DNA of 60,222 bases, taken from NCBI RefSeq assembly GCF_023502345.1, contig NZ_JAMFLX010000027.1:1-60222 (forward strand). Reading direction: 5' to 3'. The DNA comes from Parendozoicomonas callyspongiae (GTDB taxonomy: Bacteria > Pseudomonadota > Gammaproteobacteria > Pseudomonadales > Endozoicomonadaceae). The notes under the pieces are model-generated. The model saw nothing but the letters and a program-made list of their open reading frames with translations, had not been told where the DNA came from and did not search any database. This document shows, piece by piece, positions 45,397 through 55,298 of this stretch. The translations under genes were made by a program, and so were the position numbers. The stretch's first letter is position 1. Every line of letters starts with the position of its first letter.

Positions 45397-46497
45397 TTAA
45401 TCATCGGAAATGGTTATGGTGGGAATCGGTGCACTCTGGCGATTCTGCAGAGCCAGCTTGATAGCTACCCGCCGCGCCGTTTCAATATACAGCTGCGCTT
45501 CTTTGGTTTCACTATCAGCCACTATTGGACGACCACTGTCCATCTTCTCCCGGATAGTCATGGCCAGAGGCAGTGACCCCAGAACTTTGGTCTGGTACTC
45601 CTCTGCCATTCGGCTGCCACCACCTTCACCAAACAGGTGTTCGGCATGGCCGCAGTTGCTGCACACATGAACAGACATGTTCTCAACAATACCCAGTACC
45701 GGTACTTCCACCTTGCGGAACATTTCCACACCTTTGCGGGCATCCAGCAGCGCCAGATCCTGTGGCGTGGTCACAATCACACTGCCGGCAACAGGCACTT
45801 TCTGAGCCAGTGTCAGCTGAATATCACCAGTGCCGGGAGGCAGATCCACAACCAGATAATCAAGTTCACCCCAGGCTGTCTGGTTCAACAGCTGAAGCAG
45901 AGCACCACTGGCCATAGGACCACGCCACACCATCGGCGTCTGCTCTGTGACCAGGTAGGCCATACTGTTGGACTTAAGGCCGTAGGCTTCGATGGGAACA
46001 AACATCTGCTGCTCGCCAACGTCCGTCACATCAGGACGGCGACCTTCAGGAATACCCAGCATCTGTCCGATACTTGGGCCGTAGATATCCGCATCCAGAA
46101 TACCAACTTTGGCACCATCCTCAGACAGCGCCATTGCCAGGTTGACCGCCGTGGTGGATTTGCCGACACCGCCTTTACCAGAAGCAACGGCAATAATGTT
46201 CTTCACATTGGTCAGCCCGGCTTCTTCACTGACACGGGGTGCCATTGGCACTTTGCTGCCAAGTTGAATATCAACGGTATTGATATCGGGAAGCTCGGAG
46301 ACATAATCGGAAATCAGCTGCTTCAGCTGTTCGGCGCCCTGTTCACAGGGGTATGCCGTCGTGAGTGCAATCGAGGCTTTACCACCCTCAACCGCAACAG
46401 AGTCAATATCCGCAGCTGTCAGCAGGCTGGCTTCCAGCCATGGATCCTGCAGTTCACGTAGTAAACCTACAACCGTTTCACGGGAACTTGATGTCAT
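45397..46497 (-). CDS. mrp: Mrp/ApbC-type iron-sulfur cluster carrier ATPase
   Basis: The 366-aa protein has an N-terminal DUF59/MIP18-like part and a deviant Walker A motif (VASGKGGVGKSTTAVNLA) near residue 105, with LDADIYGPSIGQMLGI and the cluster-binding CSNCGH near 280. ApbC/Mrp proteins bind and transfer Fe-S clusters. In many gammaproteobacteria mrp is adjacent to and divergent from metG; here metG is nearly 4 kb away, separated by the DnaT-like pair and a TRAF-like RING gene. Confidence 0.95.
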   Translation of the reverse strand: MTSSSRETVVGLLRELQDPWLEASLLTAADIDSVAVEGGKASIALTTAYPCEQGAEQLKQLISDYVSELPDINTVDIQLGSKVPMAPRVSEEAGLTNVKNIIAVASGKGGVGKSTTAVNLAMALSEDGAKVGILDADIYGPSIGQMLGIPEGRRPDVTDVGEQQMFVPIEAYGLKSNSMAYLVTEQTPMVWRGPMASGALLQLLNQTAWGELDYLVVDLPPGTGDIQLTLAQKVPVAGSVIVTTPQDLALLDARKGVEMFRKVEVPVLGIVENMSVHVCSNCGHAEHLFGEGGGSRMAEEYQTKVLGSLPLAMTIREKMDSGRPIVADSETKEAQLYIETARRVAIKLALQNRQSAPIPTITISDD

Positions 46498-46547
46498 TCT
46501 TATCTCACTTAGTACTGCCAGACGGGATGATGCATTCTCTCTCTGAA

Positions 46548-47306
46548 TCAGAGGTCTTCCATCATCCGTAAAAACTCATCCCGACCACCGTCAGGGTTGA
46601 TACCGTGTTGTTTCATATCCTTGCGAAGCTTTTTCTCTGCAGCGATCTGGGCCTTGCGCAGTTCGTCCATTTGCGCGTGATTTTCCAGCGCCTTAAACAT
46701 TTCACCTTCAAGGTTTTCACCCGCCACAATGCGGTTGCAGAGAATCTCGTAGTTTCGTTCAAAAACCGGGAGAGCTACGTTTTGTGGTTCACCCTCCAGA
46801 AGTTGCCAGCCGGTTTCTTTCGCAGCCAGATATACCGCCAGATGGCTCCAGAACCCTTCTCGGGTACGGTTGGTTGCGCGGCAGGCTTCATAATAGGCCT
46901 GAAGAGGATCTTTCAGCCCCAGATCTTCATAACGGGTTTCGCAAAGCTGCCGCAGGGCACTGAGGCTGGGAAGAAACTTGCTTTCCTTGATTGATTTGAT
47001 CGCAGCCTTCTTGATCAGCTGCGGGTGAAGGTCAGCCAGGCCTTTGGCCCACAGGCTGCGGGCACGGTCACGGGAATCCTGGGAAGGGAAGGCATTGATA
47101 AACTGCTGGGGAAAAGCATCCCGCATCAGCATAAAAGTAAAGTTAACGGCGTCGAGAATATCCGCCTTGGCATAGCTGGATTGAGAACCAGGCTGTGAAC
47201 TGTTTTTAGCCTGTTGCTCAGTCGAAGTCGAAGTCGTACTTATCTGCCCAGCTGCGGTCTGTAAGTTCTTCAGTTGTTGGCTGGCTACGTTCGGTCCTTT
47301 TTTCAC
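46548..47306 (-). CDS. Lambda P-like helicase loader candidate
   Basis: The 252-aa protein resembles phage replication protein P: an AFPQQFINAFPSQDSRDRA-type opening, RSLWAKGLADLHPQLIKKA, KFLPSLSALRQLCE and a basic tail. Lambda P loads DnaB helicase. The first 45 residues are low-complexity. The start is a GTG at 47306 with GGAGG 7 nt upstream, so it overlaps the DnaT-like gene by 89 bp in another frame. It may be a domesticated prophage gene acting in primosome assembly. Confidence 0.7.
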   Translation of the reverse strand: MKKGPNVASQQLKNLQTAAGQISTTSTSTEQQAKNSSQPGSQSSYAKADILDAVNFTFMLMRDAFPQQFINAFPSQDSRDRARSLWAKGLADLHPQLIKKAAIKSIKESKFLPSLSALRQLCETRYEDLGLKDPLQAYYEACRATNRTREGFWSHLAVYLAAKETGWQLLEGEPQNVALPVFERNYEILCNRIVAGENLEGEMFKALENHAQMDELRKAQIAAEKKLRKDMKQHGINPDGGRDEFLRMMEDL

Positions 47307-48033
47307 CCTTCTCCCTCCGCCACTGATAAATGACGTGTTTCATAAACCGGTAATCCCAGGCCTTGCGGGCCTCTCCGGTGCTGAGCCAGTACATCTTGAA
47401 ATCATCAAGCTGCTGCATGGCATAGTCCCGCGTCAAACCATTATGCTGCAGAAGCTTCTGTAAACACCACTCTGCCGGCTGGTAATCCTCCGGCAACGGT
47501 GTAGCCCGGGCTTGTACAGCAACCTGATTATCACGATGACGGGAGAATACATCATTTCCTGCCGGATATCCGGAATAGGCAGCAGTCTGCACATTGTTTT
47601 GATGGTGCTGATGTTGATACTGGGCTTCAGCATTCTGCAGCTGCTGGCGAGCAGAGGCCAGCGCCTGTTCATCAGCACGCTGCTCGTCCTGCAGGCGCAT
47701 CAGTTCCTGTTCCTGCTGGTAAGCAGTATTGCGCAGGCTTTCCAGCATACGTTCCTGCTCGGCGATCCTGATCTGGGTACGCTTCAGCTCATTAGCCAGG
47801 TTACTGGCTTCTTCTTCATGGCCTGACAGCTTGTGTTCCAGGTCCGACACCTGGCGACGGGACTGGTTGATACCGGAAGCTTCGGCCGGCTGCATGGATC
47901 GAGCCTGTGACACAGGTGCACGGGATGGTGCAGACTGTTGTTCCTGCCGCTCAGACTCCAGCCACATTTCAAACAGGCCTTTGCCTTCCCGGTTCATCCG
48001 GCGCGTCAGGTTGTCAGAGTCACGATCACCCAT
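47218..48033 (-). CDS. DnaT-like primosomal protein with long coiled coil
   Basis: About 271 aa from ATG 48033 (GGGA 6 nt upstream; the frame opens five codons earlier at a TTG). Residues 60-145 form a Gln/Glu-rich coiled coil (SDLEHKLSGHEEEASNLANE, then ELMRLQDEQRADEQALASAR). The C-terminal part, PAEWCLQKLLQHNGLTRDYA, then DDFKMYWLSTGEARKAWDYRF, then MKHVIYQWRREK, matches the DnaT DNA-binding domain used in replication restart. It overlaps the P-like gene, suggesting coupled translation and joint action. Confidence 0.75.
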   Translation of the reverse strand: MGDRDSDNLTRRMNREGKGLFEMWLESERQEQQSAPSRAPVSQARSMQPAEASGINQSRRQVSDLEHKLSGHEEEASNLANELKRTQIRIAEQERMLESLRNTAYQQEQELMRLQDEQRADEQALASARQQLQNAEAQYQHQHHQNNVQTAAYSGYPAGNDVFSRHRDNQVAVQARATPLPEDYQPAEWCLQKLLQHNGLTRDYAMQQLDDFKMYWLSTGEARKAWDYRFMKHVIYQWRREKGEKRTERSQPTTEELTDRSWADKYDFDFD

Positions 48034-48193
48034 AAAATATCCCGGCAACTCACCACCAACAGATTAACGATAACAGATAAAAAATAGAGAAGAGAGTTAG
48101 TTTACTGCGGAGAGGGTATGTGGGGCCACAAGTATTTGCACGAGTTGAAGTCCAGTGAACCCCGCTTCTGTTGCGTTCAGTTTCTGGGCACTA

Positions 48194-50068
48194 CTAAAAA
48201 TGAGTGACTTGTCTTTCCTGAGGCTGAAACCCCAACAGGATAAAACGTATCAGAGACTCAACAGCTTTACTGTCCCTGGTAGAGAAAACAGATAACACCT
48301 CATAGGTTGGTGAAAATAAGTAGTAGGTTCCACTTTCCAAAAACAGGTAGTAAGAACAGTCATCCTCATACCCATCTCCAGTAGCCCTCAGGAACAATTT
48401 CAGGACACCTCCTTTTCTATCAGAAAGCAGCTTTATTTCTTGCAGTACTTGGTCATCTGTCTCCAGTGGCCTTTCAGCCCCCTGACTTGACAGTGTATCC
48501 TGAATTACCACATCCAAACCTGGCATATCTCCTGCCTCTCTATTCTCTCTCTTTGCCTGCAACCACTTTTTTAATGGTGATAGGATCCCCAGGCCGTGAT
48601 CATGAAAAGCATAAGGCTGAAACCCCGAAGCCAGTGCCACCATTTTCAAGATATTTCTGATAGTCAAAAAAACAGGGGAAGGTCTATCTGCTTCTATCTG
48701 TCTTGACCCCAAAATATCCAAAATCAGAATCTTATTGCCGACTGAAGAAGAGAAAGGCGTTAGCAGCACACTATGCTCACGACCAAATGAAAGCGCATAG
48801 AAAAGAGCGGTAAAAACAACCTGTTCGACCTCAGGGCGTGTGAAACATTGCAGACACTTTTCACCACTTTTTTCTGGAGAAGCCACCATTAGACAATACT
48901 CATCACTGGCTAGTTTGTTTGTAACATCACCAACAACCCAGTCACTTTCATTTTTTTTGCGACTTATCACAATGAAGTTAGCGCCTTCATCATGAACATC
49001 CCTATCAGAAAGTGTGAACAAAACCAGATATTCCCCTGATTTCAACTTCCTTGTTTCAGCCCTGGTAACTCTTCTCAGTTCACTCACTTGGCCATCAGGG
49101 AAATCATAACCAGGTATTTCGGGGTATCTATTCAACAGGTGCTTCACCCCAGATACGATATCTCCTGAAAGAAGCACCTCTGGGTTATACATATGCAATA
49201 GCCGCCATTCCAAGGGCAAAGGCCGAAAGCTGCCATAGGCTTTCTCTAAACCTTGTTTGAAATGGAACACTTTCCTTCTATTTAACGAAAAACTGTTCGT
49301 CCTGAATATTGAAGTTGACCTGGTGCTTGCTGTTAGGGGTATAGAGAGAGTGAACTCCCTATCCCTATCCCCATCCCCATCATCAGGCTGAGTTATAAGC
49401 TGGCTTGATGAAATCACTGTATAACCTGGAGCCGAAGCCTCGCCTCCGGTCGCCTGTTCTTCTCTAGATTGCTCGGGAGTTAGGCAGTAATCCGATACTT
49501 CACTTTTAGTGGAATTAGCCTTGACCTTTTTCTGATACTCAAAAGCTTCAACCAGACAGGCCGTATGGTAATAACTTTGGTCGTCAGCAGAGTAGGTTTC
49601 CGTATCCTCATCGCAACCATATTCACACCATATACAAGTATGACCGGTTAGTTTCTTTTCTTTTGATTCAACACCTGGGGAGAAAACTTGCTCATCGACT
49701 TTCATTATTTCCATTGTCATCTTTGCCTGCTCCCGAGCAGCTACCTTGCCTAGATAGTTTTTTATAGTCCTCTCAATCGCTCTATCACGGGGCAGTGTGA
49801 TCTCAATAAGATCCCCCTCACAACGTGGGCAGGGAATAGTCTGTAAAATAAGATTTTCAGCACATTTCGGGTGATAACGACATCCACATTGCGTTTGACA
49901 GGCTTCCTCTAATATTCCACTACATGCTGGGCAAATAAATTCGATTGGATGCTGTGTTGGTGGCGACTTTGAATCCACACCATTAAACATGGCCAGAGTA
50001 TGGATAGGAGCTACAGAAATCAGAATTGTCAGAACAACACTTACCAAATACCCGACGATATTATCCAC
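48194..50068 (-). CDS. Secreted TRAF-type RING protein, candidate host E3 ligase effector
   Basis: The 624-aa protein has an N-terminal signal or anchor (LVSVVLTILISVAPIHTLA) followed by a RING close to TRAF proteins: Cys46, Cys49, Cys61, Cys63, His66, Cys69, Cys80, Cys83 in FICPACSGILEEACQTQCGC and RYHPKC through CPRC. Note that the usual CGHxFC becomes CGCRYH, swapping Cys and His, which still gives eight ligands. A second finger-like part is CIWCEYGC with a later HTAC. The rest has no recognised domain. A role in host ubiquitin signalling is inferred. The start is a GTG at 50068. It separates mrp from metG. Confidence 0.82.
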   Translation of the reverse strand: MDNIVGYLVSVVLTILISVAPIHTLAMFNGVDSKSPPTQHPIEFICPACSGILEEACQTQCGCRYHPKCAENLILQTIPCPRCEGDLIEITLPRDRAIERTIKNYLGKVAAREQAKMTMEIMKVDEQVFSPGVESKEKKLTGHTCIWCEYGCDEDTETYSADDQSYYHTACLVEAFEYQKKVKANSTKSEVSDYCLTPEQSREEQATGGEASAPGYTVISSSQLITQPDDGDGDRDREFTLSIPLTASTRSTSIFRTNSFSLNRRKVFHFKQGLEKAYGSFRPLPLEWRLLHMYNPEVLLSGDIVSGVKHLLNRYPEIPGYDFPDGQVSELRRVTRAETRKLKSGEYLVLFTLSDRDVHDEGANFIVISRKKNESDWVVGDVTNKLASDEYCLMVASPEKSGEKCLQCFTRPEVEQVVFTALFYALSFGREHSVLLTPFSSSVGNKILILDILGSRQIEADRPSPVFLTIRNILKMVALASGFQPYAFHDHGLGILSPLKKWLQAKRENREAGDMPGLDVVIQDTLSSQGAERPLETDDQVLQEIKLLSDRKGGVLKLFLRATGDGYEDDCSYYLFLESGTYYLFSPTYEVLSVFSTRDSKAVESLIRFILLGFQPQERQVTHF

Positions 50069-50135
50069 TTTCCATCAAATCCCGATCATATCCGAAATAA
50101 GGCAGGAGCAATCATAGAAGTGAACGCTTAAAGGG

Positions 50136-50154
50136 AAAGGCAGGAAGCCTTTTT
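50136..50154 (+). terminator. Short terminator-like hairpin in the metG upstream region
   Basis: AAAGGC (50136-50141) pairs with GCCTTT (50147-50152), then TT. It reads rightward but no rightward gene precedes it closely. It may limit antisense reading or be a remnant of a former neighbour's terminator. Confidence 0.35.
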
Positions 50155-50209
50155 CATTAAAATCCGAAACTGCTTTTTACCACAATTCCCACAACCCGCC
50201 TAAGCACCG

Positions 50210-50215
50210 TATAAT
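50210..50215 (+). promoter_or_regulatory. Likely metG -10 element
   Basis: A perfect TATAAT stands about 107 bp before the metG start. The -35 region is weak. It gives a leader of roughly 100 nt. Confidence 0.45.
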
Positions 50216-50321
50216 GGAGGATTAGAATTTTCCAACCCGTCTGTACTTTCAATCTTTTGGCCTCCTTTTGGCCGGTTAAGTGCTGTAAACCGGGCTCCTG
50301 AGTCGGAGACGTCGTCCCCCT

Positions 50322-52388
50322 ATGTCTGAACAGAACACAACCGAGCGCAAGATTCTTGTTACCAGTGCCCTGCCCTATGCCAACGGGCCTCTGCATATGG
50401 GTCACCTGGTGGAGTATATCCAGACCGATATCTGGAGCCGGTTCCAGAAGATGCGCGGCCACAAGTGCACCTATGTCTGCGCCGACGACGCCCACGGCAC
50501 CGCTATCAGCCTGCACGCTGAAAAGCAGGGCATTTCCCCGGAAGAAGCTGTTGCCCGTATCAATAAAGAGCGCATTGCCGACTTTGGTGATTTCCATGTG
50601 GAGTTTGATAACTACCACTCCACCCACAGTGAAGAGAACCGTGAGCTGTCCTCTTCCATCTACCTGGCTCTGAAAGAGAAGGGTCATATTGCCAGCCGTA
50701 CCATCACTCAGGCTTTTGACCCTGAGAAGCAGATGTTCCTGGCTGACCGTTACATCAAGGGCACCTGCCCCAAGTGTGGCGCTGCCGATCAGTACGGTGA
50801 TAACTGTGAAGTCTGCTCTGCCACTTACAGCCCAACTGATCTGAAGAACCCATACTCCACTATCTCCGGTGCCACTCCGGTTGATAAGGATTCCGAGCAT
50901 TTCTTCTTTAAGCTGACCGACTTTGAACAGTTCCTGAAAGAGTGGACCCGTTCCGGCACCATTAAAGACGAAACCGCCAACAAACTGGCCGAATGGCTGG
51001 ACTCCGGCCTGCAGGACTGGGATATCTCCCGTGATGCGCCTTACTTTGGCTTCGAGATTCCTGGTGAACCCGGCAAGTACTTCTATGTCTGGCTGGATGC
51101 ACCTATTGGCTACATGGCTTCTTTCAAGAACCTGTGTGACCGTACCGAAGATCTGGAGTTTGACGAGTACTGGAACAAAGATTCCAAGTGTGAAGTACAC
51201 CACTTTATCGGTAAGGATATCGTCAACTTCCACTGCCTGTTCTGGCCAGCCATGCTGACCGGTGCTGATTACCGCGCACCGACTAAGGTGAATGTTCACG
51301 GTTACCTGACCATCAATGGCGAGAAGATGTCCAAGTCACGTGGCACCTTTATTACCGCCCGTACCTACCTGGATCATCTGAACCCTGAGTACCTGCGTTA
51401 CTACTACGCGGCCAAGCTGTCCAGCCGGGTTGATGACCTGGATCTGAACACCGATGACTTTATCCAGCGCGTCAATAGCGATCTGGTAGGCAAGGTTGTA
51501 AACATTGCCAGCCGTAACGCCGGCTTTATTGCCAAGCGTTTTGGTGGACAGCTGTCCGGTACCGATTGTGCCCCTGAGCTGACCAAAGCCTATATGGAAG
51601 CGTCTGAAACCATCGCCCAGTACTATGAAGACCGCGAGTTCGGTAAGGCGATGCGTGAGATTATGGCTCTGGCCGACAAAGCCAATGCCTGGATCGACGA
51701 AGTGAAGCCATGGGTTGTTGCCAAGGAAGAAGGCAAGGACCAGGAGCTGCACGATATCTGCTCCACCGGTATCAACCTGTTCCGTCTGCTGACTATCTAC
51801 CTGAAGCCGGTTCTGCCAGCTATGGCTGAAAAGGCTGCTGCGTTCCTGAATGTCGATACACTGAACTGGGCAGACAGCCAGTCTTTGCTGTTCAATCACG
51901 GTATCAACAAGTTCAAACCACTGATGACCCGTGTCGAACAGCCAAAGGTGGATAGCATGATGGAAGATGCCAAGAAGCTGCTGGAGTCCATGGCTGTTGA
52001 AGCAGCGAAGAAAGATGACTCTGTAGAAGTCAGCGAAATTACTAAAGATCCCATTGCTGACGAGATTGAATTCGACAGCTTTGCCAAGGTTGATCTGCGT
52101 ATCGCCAAGATCGTCAACGCCGAACATGTTGAAGGTGCCGCCAAGCTACTGCGTCTGACTCTGGATATTGGCGAAGAGACCACCCGCAATATTTTTGCCG
52201 GCATCAAATCTGCCTATGCACCCGAAGCCCTGATTGGCAAGCACACTGTCATGGTTGCCAACCTCAAACCACGCAAGATGAAGTTTGGTATGAGTGAAGG
52301 GATGGTTCTGGCAGCAGGCCCTGGCGGTTCTGACTTGTGGATTCTGGAACCACATGACGGTGCCAAGCCTGGTATGCGAGTGATGTAA
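50322..52388 (+). CDS. metG: Methionyl-tRNA synthetase
   Basis: The 688-aa class I synthetase has the HIGH-type motif HMGH at 25-28, a zinc knuckle ([17 protein letters not shown]) and the KMSKS signature ([11 protein letters not shown]) near 335. The C-terminal 100 residues are an appended tRNA-binding OB domain ([20 protein letters not shown], then [11 protein letters not shown]), as in the long homodimeric form. A TATAAT element and a leader of about 100 nt precede it. A strong hairpin follows. Confidence 0.97.
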   Translation: MSEQNTTERKILVTSALPYANGPLHMGHLVEYIQTDIWSRFQKMRGHKCTYVCADDAHGTAISLHAEKQGISPEEAVARINKERIADFGDFHVEFDNYHSTHSEENRELSSSIYLALKEKGHIASRTITQAFDPEKQMFLADRYIKGTCPKCGAADQYGDNCEVCSATYSPTDLKNPYSTISGATPVDKDSEHFFFKLTDFEQFLKEWTRSGTIKDETANKLAEWLDSGLQDWDISRDAPYFGFEIPGEPGKYFYVWLDAPIGYMASFKNLCDRTEDLEFDEYWNKDSKCEVHHFIGKDIVNFHCLFWPAMLTGADYRAPTKVNVHGYLTINGEKMSKSRGTFITARTYLDHLNPEYLRYYYAAKLSSRVDDLDLNTDDFIQRVNSDLVGKVVNIASRNAGFIAKRFGGQLSGTDCAPELTKAYMEASETIAQYYEDREFGKAMREIMALADKANAWIDEVKPWVVAKEEGKDQELHDICSTGINLFRLLTIYLKPVLPAMAEKAAAFLNVDTLNWADSQSLLFNHGINKFKPLMTRVEQPKVDSMMEDAKKLLESMAVEAAKKDDSVEVSEITKDPIADEIEFDSFAKVDLRIAKIVNAEHVEGAAKLLRLTLDIGEETTRNIFAGIKSAYAPEALIGKHTVMVANLKPRKMKFGMSEGMVLAAGPGGSDLWILEPHDGAKPGMRVM

Positions 52389-52405
52389 CTTCAATTTAAC
52401 CTTAG

Positions 52406-52442
52406 GTTGTTATAACCCGGCATAACGCGTGGTTATAACAAC
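52406..52442 (+). terminator. Terminator of metG
   Basis: GTTGTTATAACC (52406-52417) pairs perfectly with GGTTATAACAAC (52431-52442) across a 13-nt loop. It lies between the metG stop and the convergent gene at 52450 and may act on both. Confidence 0.65.
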
Positions 52443-52449
52443 TCTCTGT

Positions 52450-54474
52450 TTATTTATCTTTTTCATCAAGTGTTAACTTACTTTCTTCAAGTAGGTCAGG
52501 CCTTTCTGGATGGGAGAGGGTATTCAATGTAAGTTTACCCATTTCAATAGTAACTTCTGTAATAGTCTCTTCAAGAACTTTTGGAGTGGCTGCCGGGGAA
52601 GAAGGGAATGAAAAGATTGCAGGCTGTTCTGAAGTTTCCATCTCCTCCATTTCATTATCAGAGTCACTACTCCGACGGCCACACAAACATCTGCCAAATG
52701 CAGAGCAAACAAAAAAAACACCACTCACTATCTTATCAGCTGCATATGTCACAGCTCCTGTCATAGTCGGCAAGCCAATACCTACAGCAACAGTTATGGT
52801 GTTATAACCGAACGAACCAACTTCAGAGCCACTGACATCAATCAATTCAGACTCAACAACAGTAAAGTTTGGGAACCCATTCTCCTGCCATTCCTCACAG
52901 CTGCCGTTCAGGGCAGGTTTAGCAAGAGATGCCAAGGCTGCTCCTGAAACAAAAACATAAGGGCTGAGGTAAACCGTTCCAACAACAATAGCGGTTAAGA
53001 TTGCACCTGTTGTTACAGATGTTAGAACTGCTCTTGAATAACCATTTCTACGTTCGCAGAAGATGTAATAAAAGGAGTTTGAGAAACCTGGGGCTGCTGT
53101 TTCCGAGTCATCGATTGCTAAAAAGCGCTGGCAGCATCCTGCAGCTTTACACACTTCTTTTGAAATTTTGTTTCCACCGGCATGATAATACTTGTCCAGA
53201 CCTCCCAGAGAGATCAAAAGATTCTTCCTCTTGTCTTCAGGCATTCTGGCCAAAACTTCCAACAGTTTTAACGTTCTTGTGGGATCATAAGCAACAGCTT
53301 TCAGAGTCTGATTAATCCGTTCGTTACCTAAATAGTCAACAATTTCTTCATCCGAAAGTGCCAATGATTTAAGATATCGGATTCTATGCAATGACTCACT
53401 AGAACGAAGTAACCTGTTTACCTCTTTCCTATACCTGATGCCTTTTGACAATGTCCACTTATACGGCCAGATAAGCATCGGCATGATCAGTTTTTTTACG
53501 GCCAGCGGTCCAAGGGCAACAAGGACACCTATCAGGGTGCCAATAACCAGCCCCTGTGGAGTCAAAGTCAGACGATCAAAAAAACCTCCTGTCAGCATTG
53601 CTCTGAGGCTGAAATCGTCACCTCTTTCAAAAGCCGCACATATGGCCATAAGATTATCTTCGATCGCTTTGGCCAGTGCTCCAGCTAAAGTTACATTTAA
53701 TAAATATGCCTGACTTGAAATAACGATCAAGCCATTGCCCAGATAAAGAACCCCATTAGCAATCATGGGAAAAAGATATATTAACTTTCCATTGTTTCTG
53801 AGTTCATTGAGAGATTCACCAAAACCAGTCTGAAGACTCATGCCACTTACTCCCTTCACAGAAAGGACCCTGTACTCATGAGATATCAACTTTGCATTTG
53901 GTTTATACACAACATGTTTTCTTAGCTCTGGTGGCATCCGCAAAAACTGTTTAAAAGCTTCAGCTAAATCCTCTTCCTTCATAAGCTCAAAAACAGCTCG
54001 TATGACTGTGTGATCTTTGTGCCTGATAAGAACATCAAAAACCATTCTTGATTCATTATCCAAAGCATTAATCATGCTAATTGCTGAAGAGGCTCCATCA
54101 ATATTTTCCCGACGTTGATTACGACCAGTTCTCATCCACTCCTTGTATGTCGGTGATCGCCGTGAAGAAGAGCGCCGGGATAATCTTGATTGAGAGCTTT
54201 CCTGTCTGGTCCAGGATGCTGCGCTATCTTTTCTCGGCAAAGAGATATCTCCCAAATTAAATTTTGGAGAGAAAGAAGCTGAATGACTGGGATTGAGAAA
54301 ATCTTCCGTATTCGGTCTAGTAACCCGCACATGAGGAACGGACTGAGACCGCCCTCGACCTCCTTTATTTTCATCAGGGGGGGTCTCCATCGCTGCGGCA
54401 AGAAGGGAATATGCCGCAGCCATCATTAATGTCATGACGGTCAGTCGATAAACTGTTGTTTTTCTACCCACCAT
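52450..54474 (-). CDS. Large multi-TM protein with Ser/Arg-rich N-terminal region, unknown
   Basis: The 674-aa protein has a signal-like N-terminus (LTVMTLMMAAAYSLLAAAM), then a Ser/Arg-rich unstructured region (RQESSQSRLSRRSSSRRSP) and several membrane segments, near residues 230-275, 310-340, 485-515 and 560-595. A Cys-rich FGRCLCGRR precedes an acidic tail (DSDNEMEEMET). A Leu-rich helical part lies between. No family was recognised. The architecture, with a signal, polar repeats and multiple hydrophobic hairpins, is like the other unknown candidate host-directed proteins here. GAGGGG lies 4-5 nt before the ATG. Confidence 0.75.
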   Translation of the reverse strand: MVGRKTTVYRLTVMTLMMAAAYSLLAAAMETPPDENKGGRGRSQSVPHVRVTRPNTEDFLNPSHSASFSPKFNLGDISLPRKDSAASWTRQESSQSRLSRRSSSRRSPTYKEWMRTGRNQRRENIDGASSAISMINALDNESRMVFDVLIRHKDHTVIRAVFELMKEEDLAEAFKQFLRMPPELRKHVVYKPNAKLISHEYRVLSVKGVSGMSLQTGFGESLNELRNNGKLIYLFPMIANGVLYLGNGLIVISSQAYLLNVTLAGALAKAIEDNLMAICAAFERGDDFSLRAMLTGGFFDRLTLTPQGLVIGTLIGVLVALGPLAVKKLIMPMLIWPYKWTLSKGIRYRKEVNRLLRSSESLHRIRYLKSLALSDEEIVDYLGNERINQTLKAVAYDPTRTLKLLEVLARMPEDKRKNLLISLGGLDKYYHAGGNKISKEVCKAAGCCQRFLAIDDSETAAPGFSNSFYYIFCERRNGYSRAVLTSVTTGAILTAIVVGTVYLSPYVFVSGAALASLAKPALNGSCEEWQENGFPNFTVVESELIDVSGSEVGSFGYNTITVAVGIGLPTMTGAVTYAADKIVSGVFFVCSAFGRCLCGRRSSDSDNEMEEMETSEQPAIFSFPSSPAATPKVLEETITEVTIEMGKLTLNTLSHPERPDLLEESKLTLDEKDK

Positions 54475-54593
54475 GACACCCCTCTTTCAGAGGATGAACA
54501 TTATAGATAGAAAAATTAGCCGTCTGTGGCTATCTAAATATCTGGCAGTAACAAGCTATCCCACAAAAAACCACAATATACTTGGGGATAATT

Positions 54594-55091
54594 TTAATTA
54601 AGAATGCTTACCAGCTCCTCCAGTGTTCTAATGGAAGTCACCTTACATTCTGCCGATTCCATACTGCCTTGAGCCAACCAGATACCGCGCATGCCAGCCT
54701 TTTTTGCGGGAAGAATATCTTTATCCAGGCTGTCACCAATCATAACTATCTCAGCAGGGGCCAAATCAAGCTCCCGAATAATAGCATGATAGAACTTTAC
54801 CGATGACTTATGCTCCCCCAACACCTGATGACAAAAATATCTTGAGATAAACGACGACAATCCTACCCGTTTCATGGCAGTCTCTATATTATCAGGTGTT
54901 GTATCTGCTCCTGTTGCTAAATAGATGAGATAATTTTCTGACAAAGTTCGCAGTACTTCGTGAGCACCGTCAACAGCCTGCACTTCATCCCAGTCTTTCA
55001 TTGGGCCTGGCTTACCGGGAAAATCCACCATCAGGGTATCGCCCCAATCAAAGACGATAGCTTTGCAGTTTCTAAAATCTTGATTTCCCAC
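54594..55091 (-). CDS. HAD-superfamily hydrolase
   Basis: The 165-aa protein has HAD motif I DWGDT with nucleophile Asp15 and partner Asp18, motif II TGADTT, a Lys in the CHQVLGEHKSSVKFY segment and motif IV IGDSLDKDILPAKKAG. It fits the small phosphatase branch of the superfamily (phosphoglycolate-type or similar), but substrate is unknown. The start is a GTG at 55091, with AAGG 8 nt upstream. It is divergent from the chromate transporter pair. Confidence 0.85.
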   Translation of the reverse strand: MGNQDFRNCKAIVFDWGDTLMVDFPGKPGPMKDWDEVQAVDGAHEVLRTLSENYLIYLATGADTTPDNIETAMKRVGLSSFISRYFCHQVLGEHKSSVKFYHAIIRELDLAPAEIVMIGDSLDKDILPAKKAGMRGIWLAQGSMESAECKVTSIRTLEELVSILN

Positions 55092-55224
55092 TGGGCTTAC
55101 CTTCGGTACTTATTATTTTCAATACTTCTGTGAAAGTTTGCTGACGATTCAATTATTCGCTTCGCACTTTCTGGTTGATGATCAATCTACCACTAATCAA
55201 TCAGGATTCCCCACCATTTACCTG

Positions 55225-55238
55225 TTGATTTCAATCAA
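55225..55238. promoter_or_regulatory. Perfect FNR/Anr box upstream of the chromate transporter pair
   Basis: TTGATTTCAATCAA matches TTGAT-N4-ATCAA exactly. A -10-like TAAACT lies at 55261-55266, so the box centre is near -41.5 of the likely start, the class II activating position. The first chr start codon is about 60 bp downstream. It could also affect the divergent HAD gene. Confidence 0.8.
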
Positions 55239-55298
55239 TATCATTACCGCGTTCTCACCTTAAACTATTACGATCTGGTCGCTATCTTTCAAAAAACC

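Noticed and set aside
45637-46461. 274-codon plus-strand ORF
   Set aside because: Antisense shadow of mrp.
50157-51299. 380-codon minus-strand ORF
   Set aside because: Lies antisense inside metG, which is unmistakable; composition is a codon shadow.
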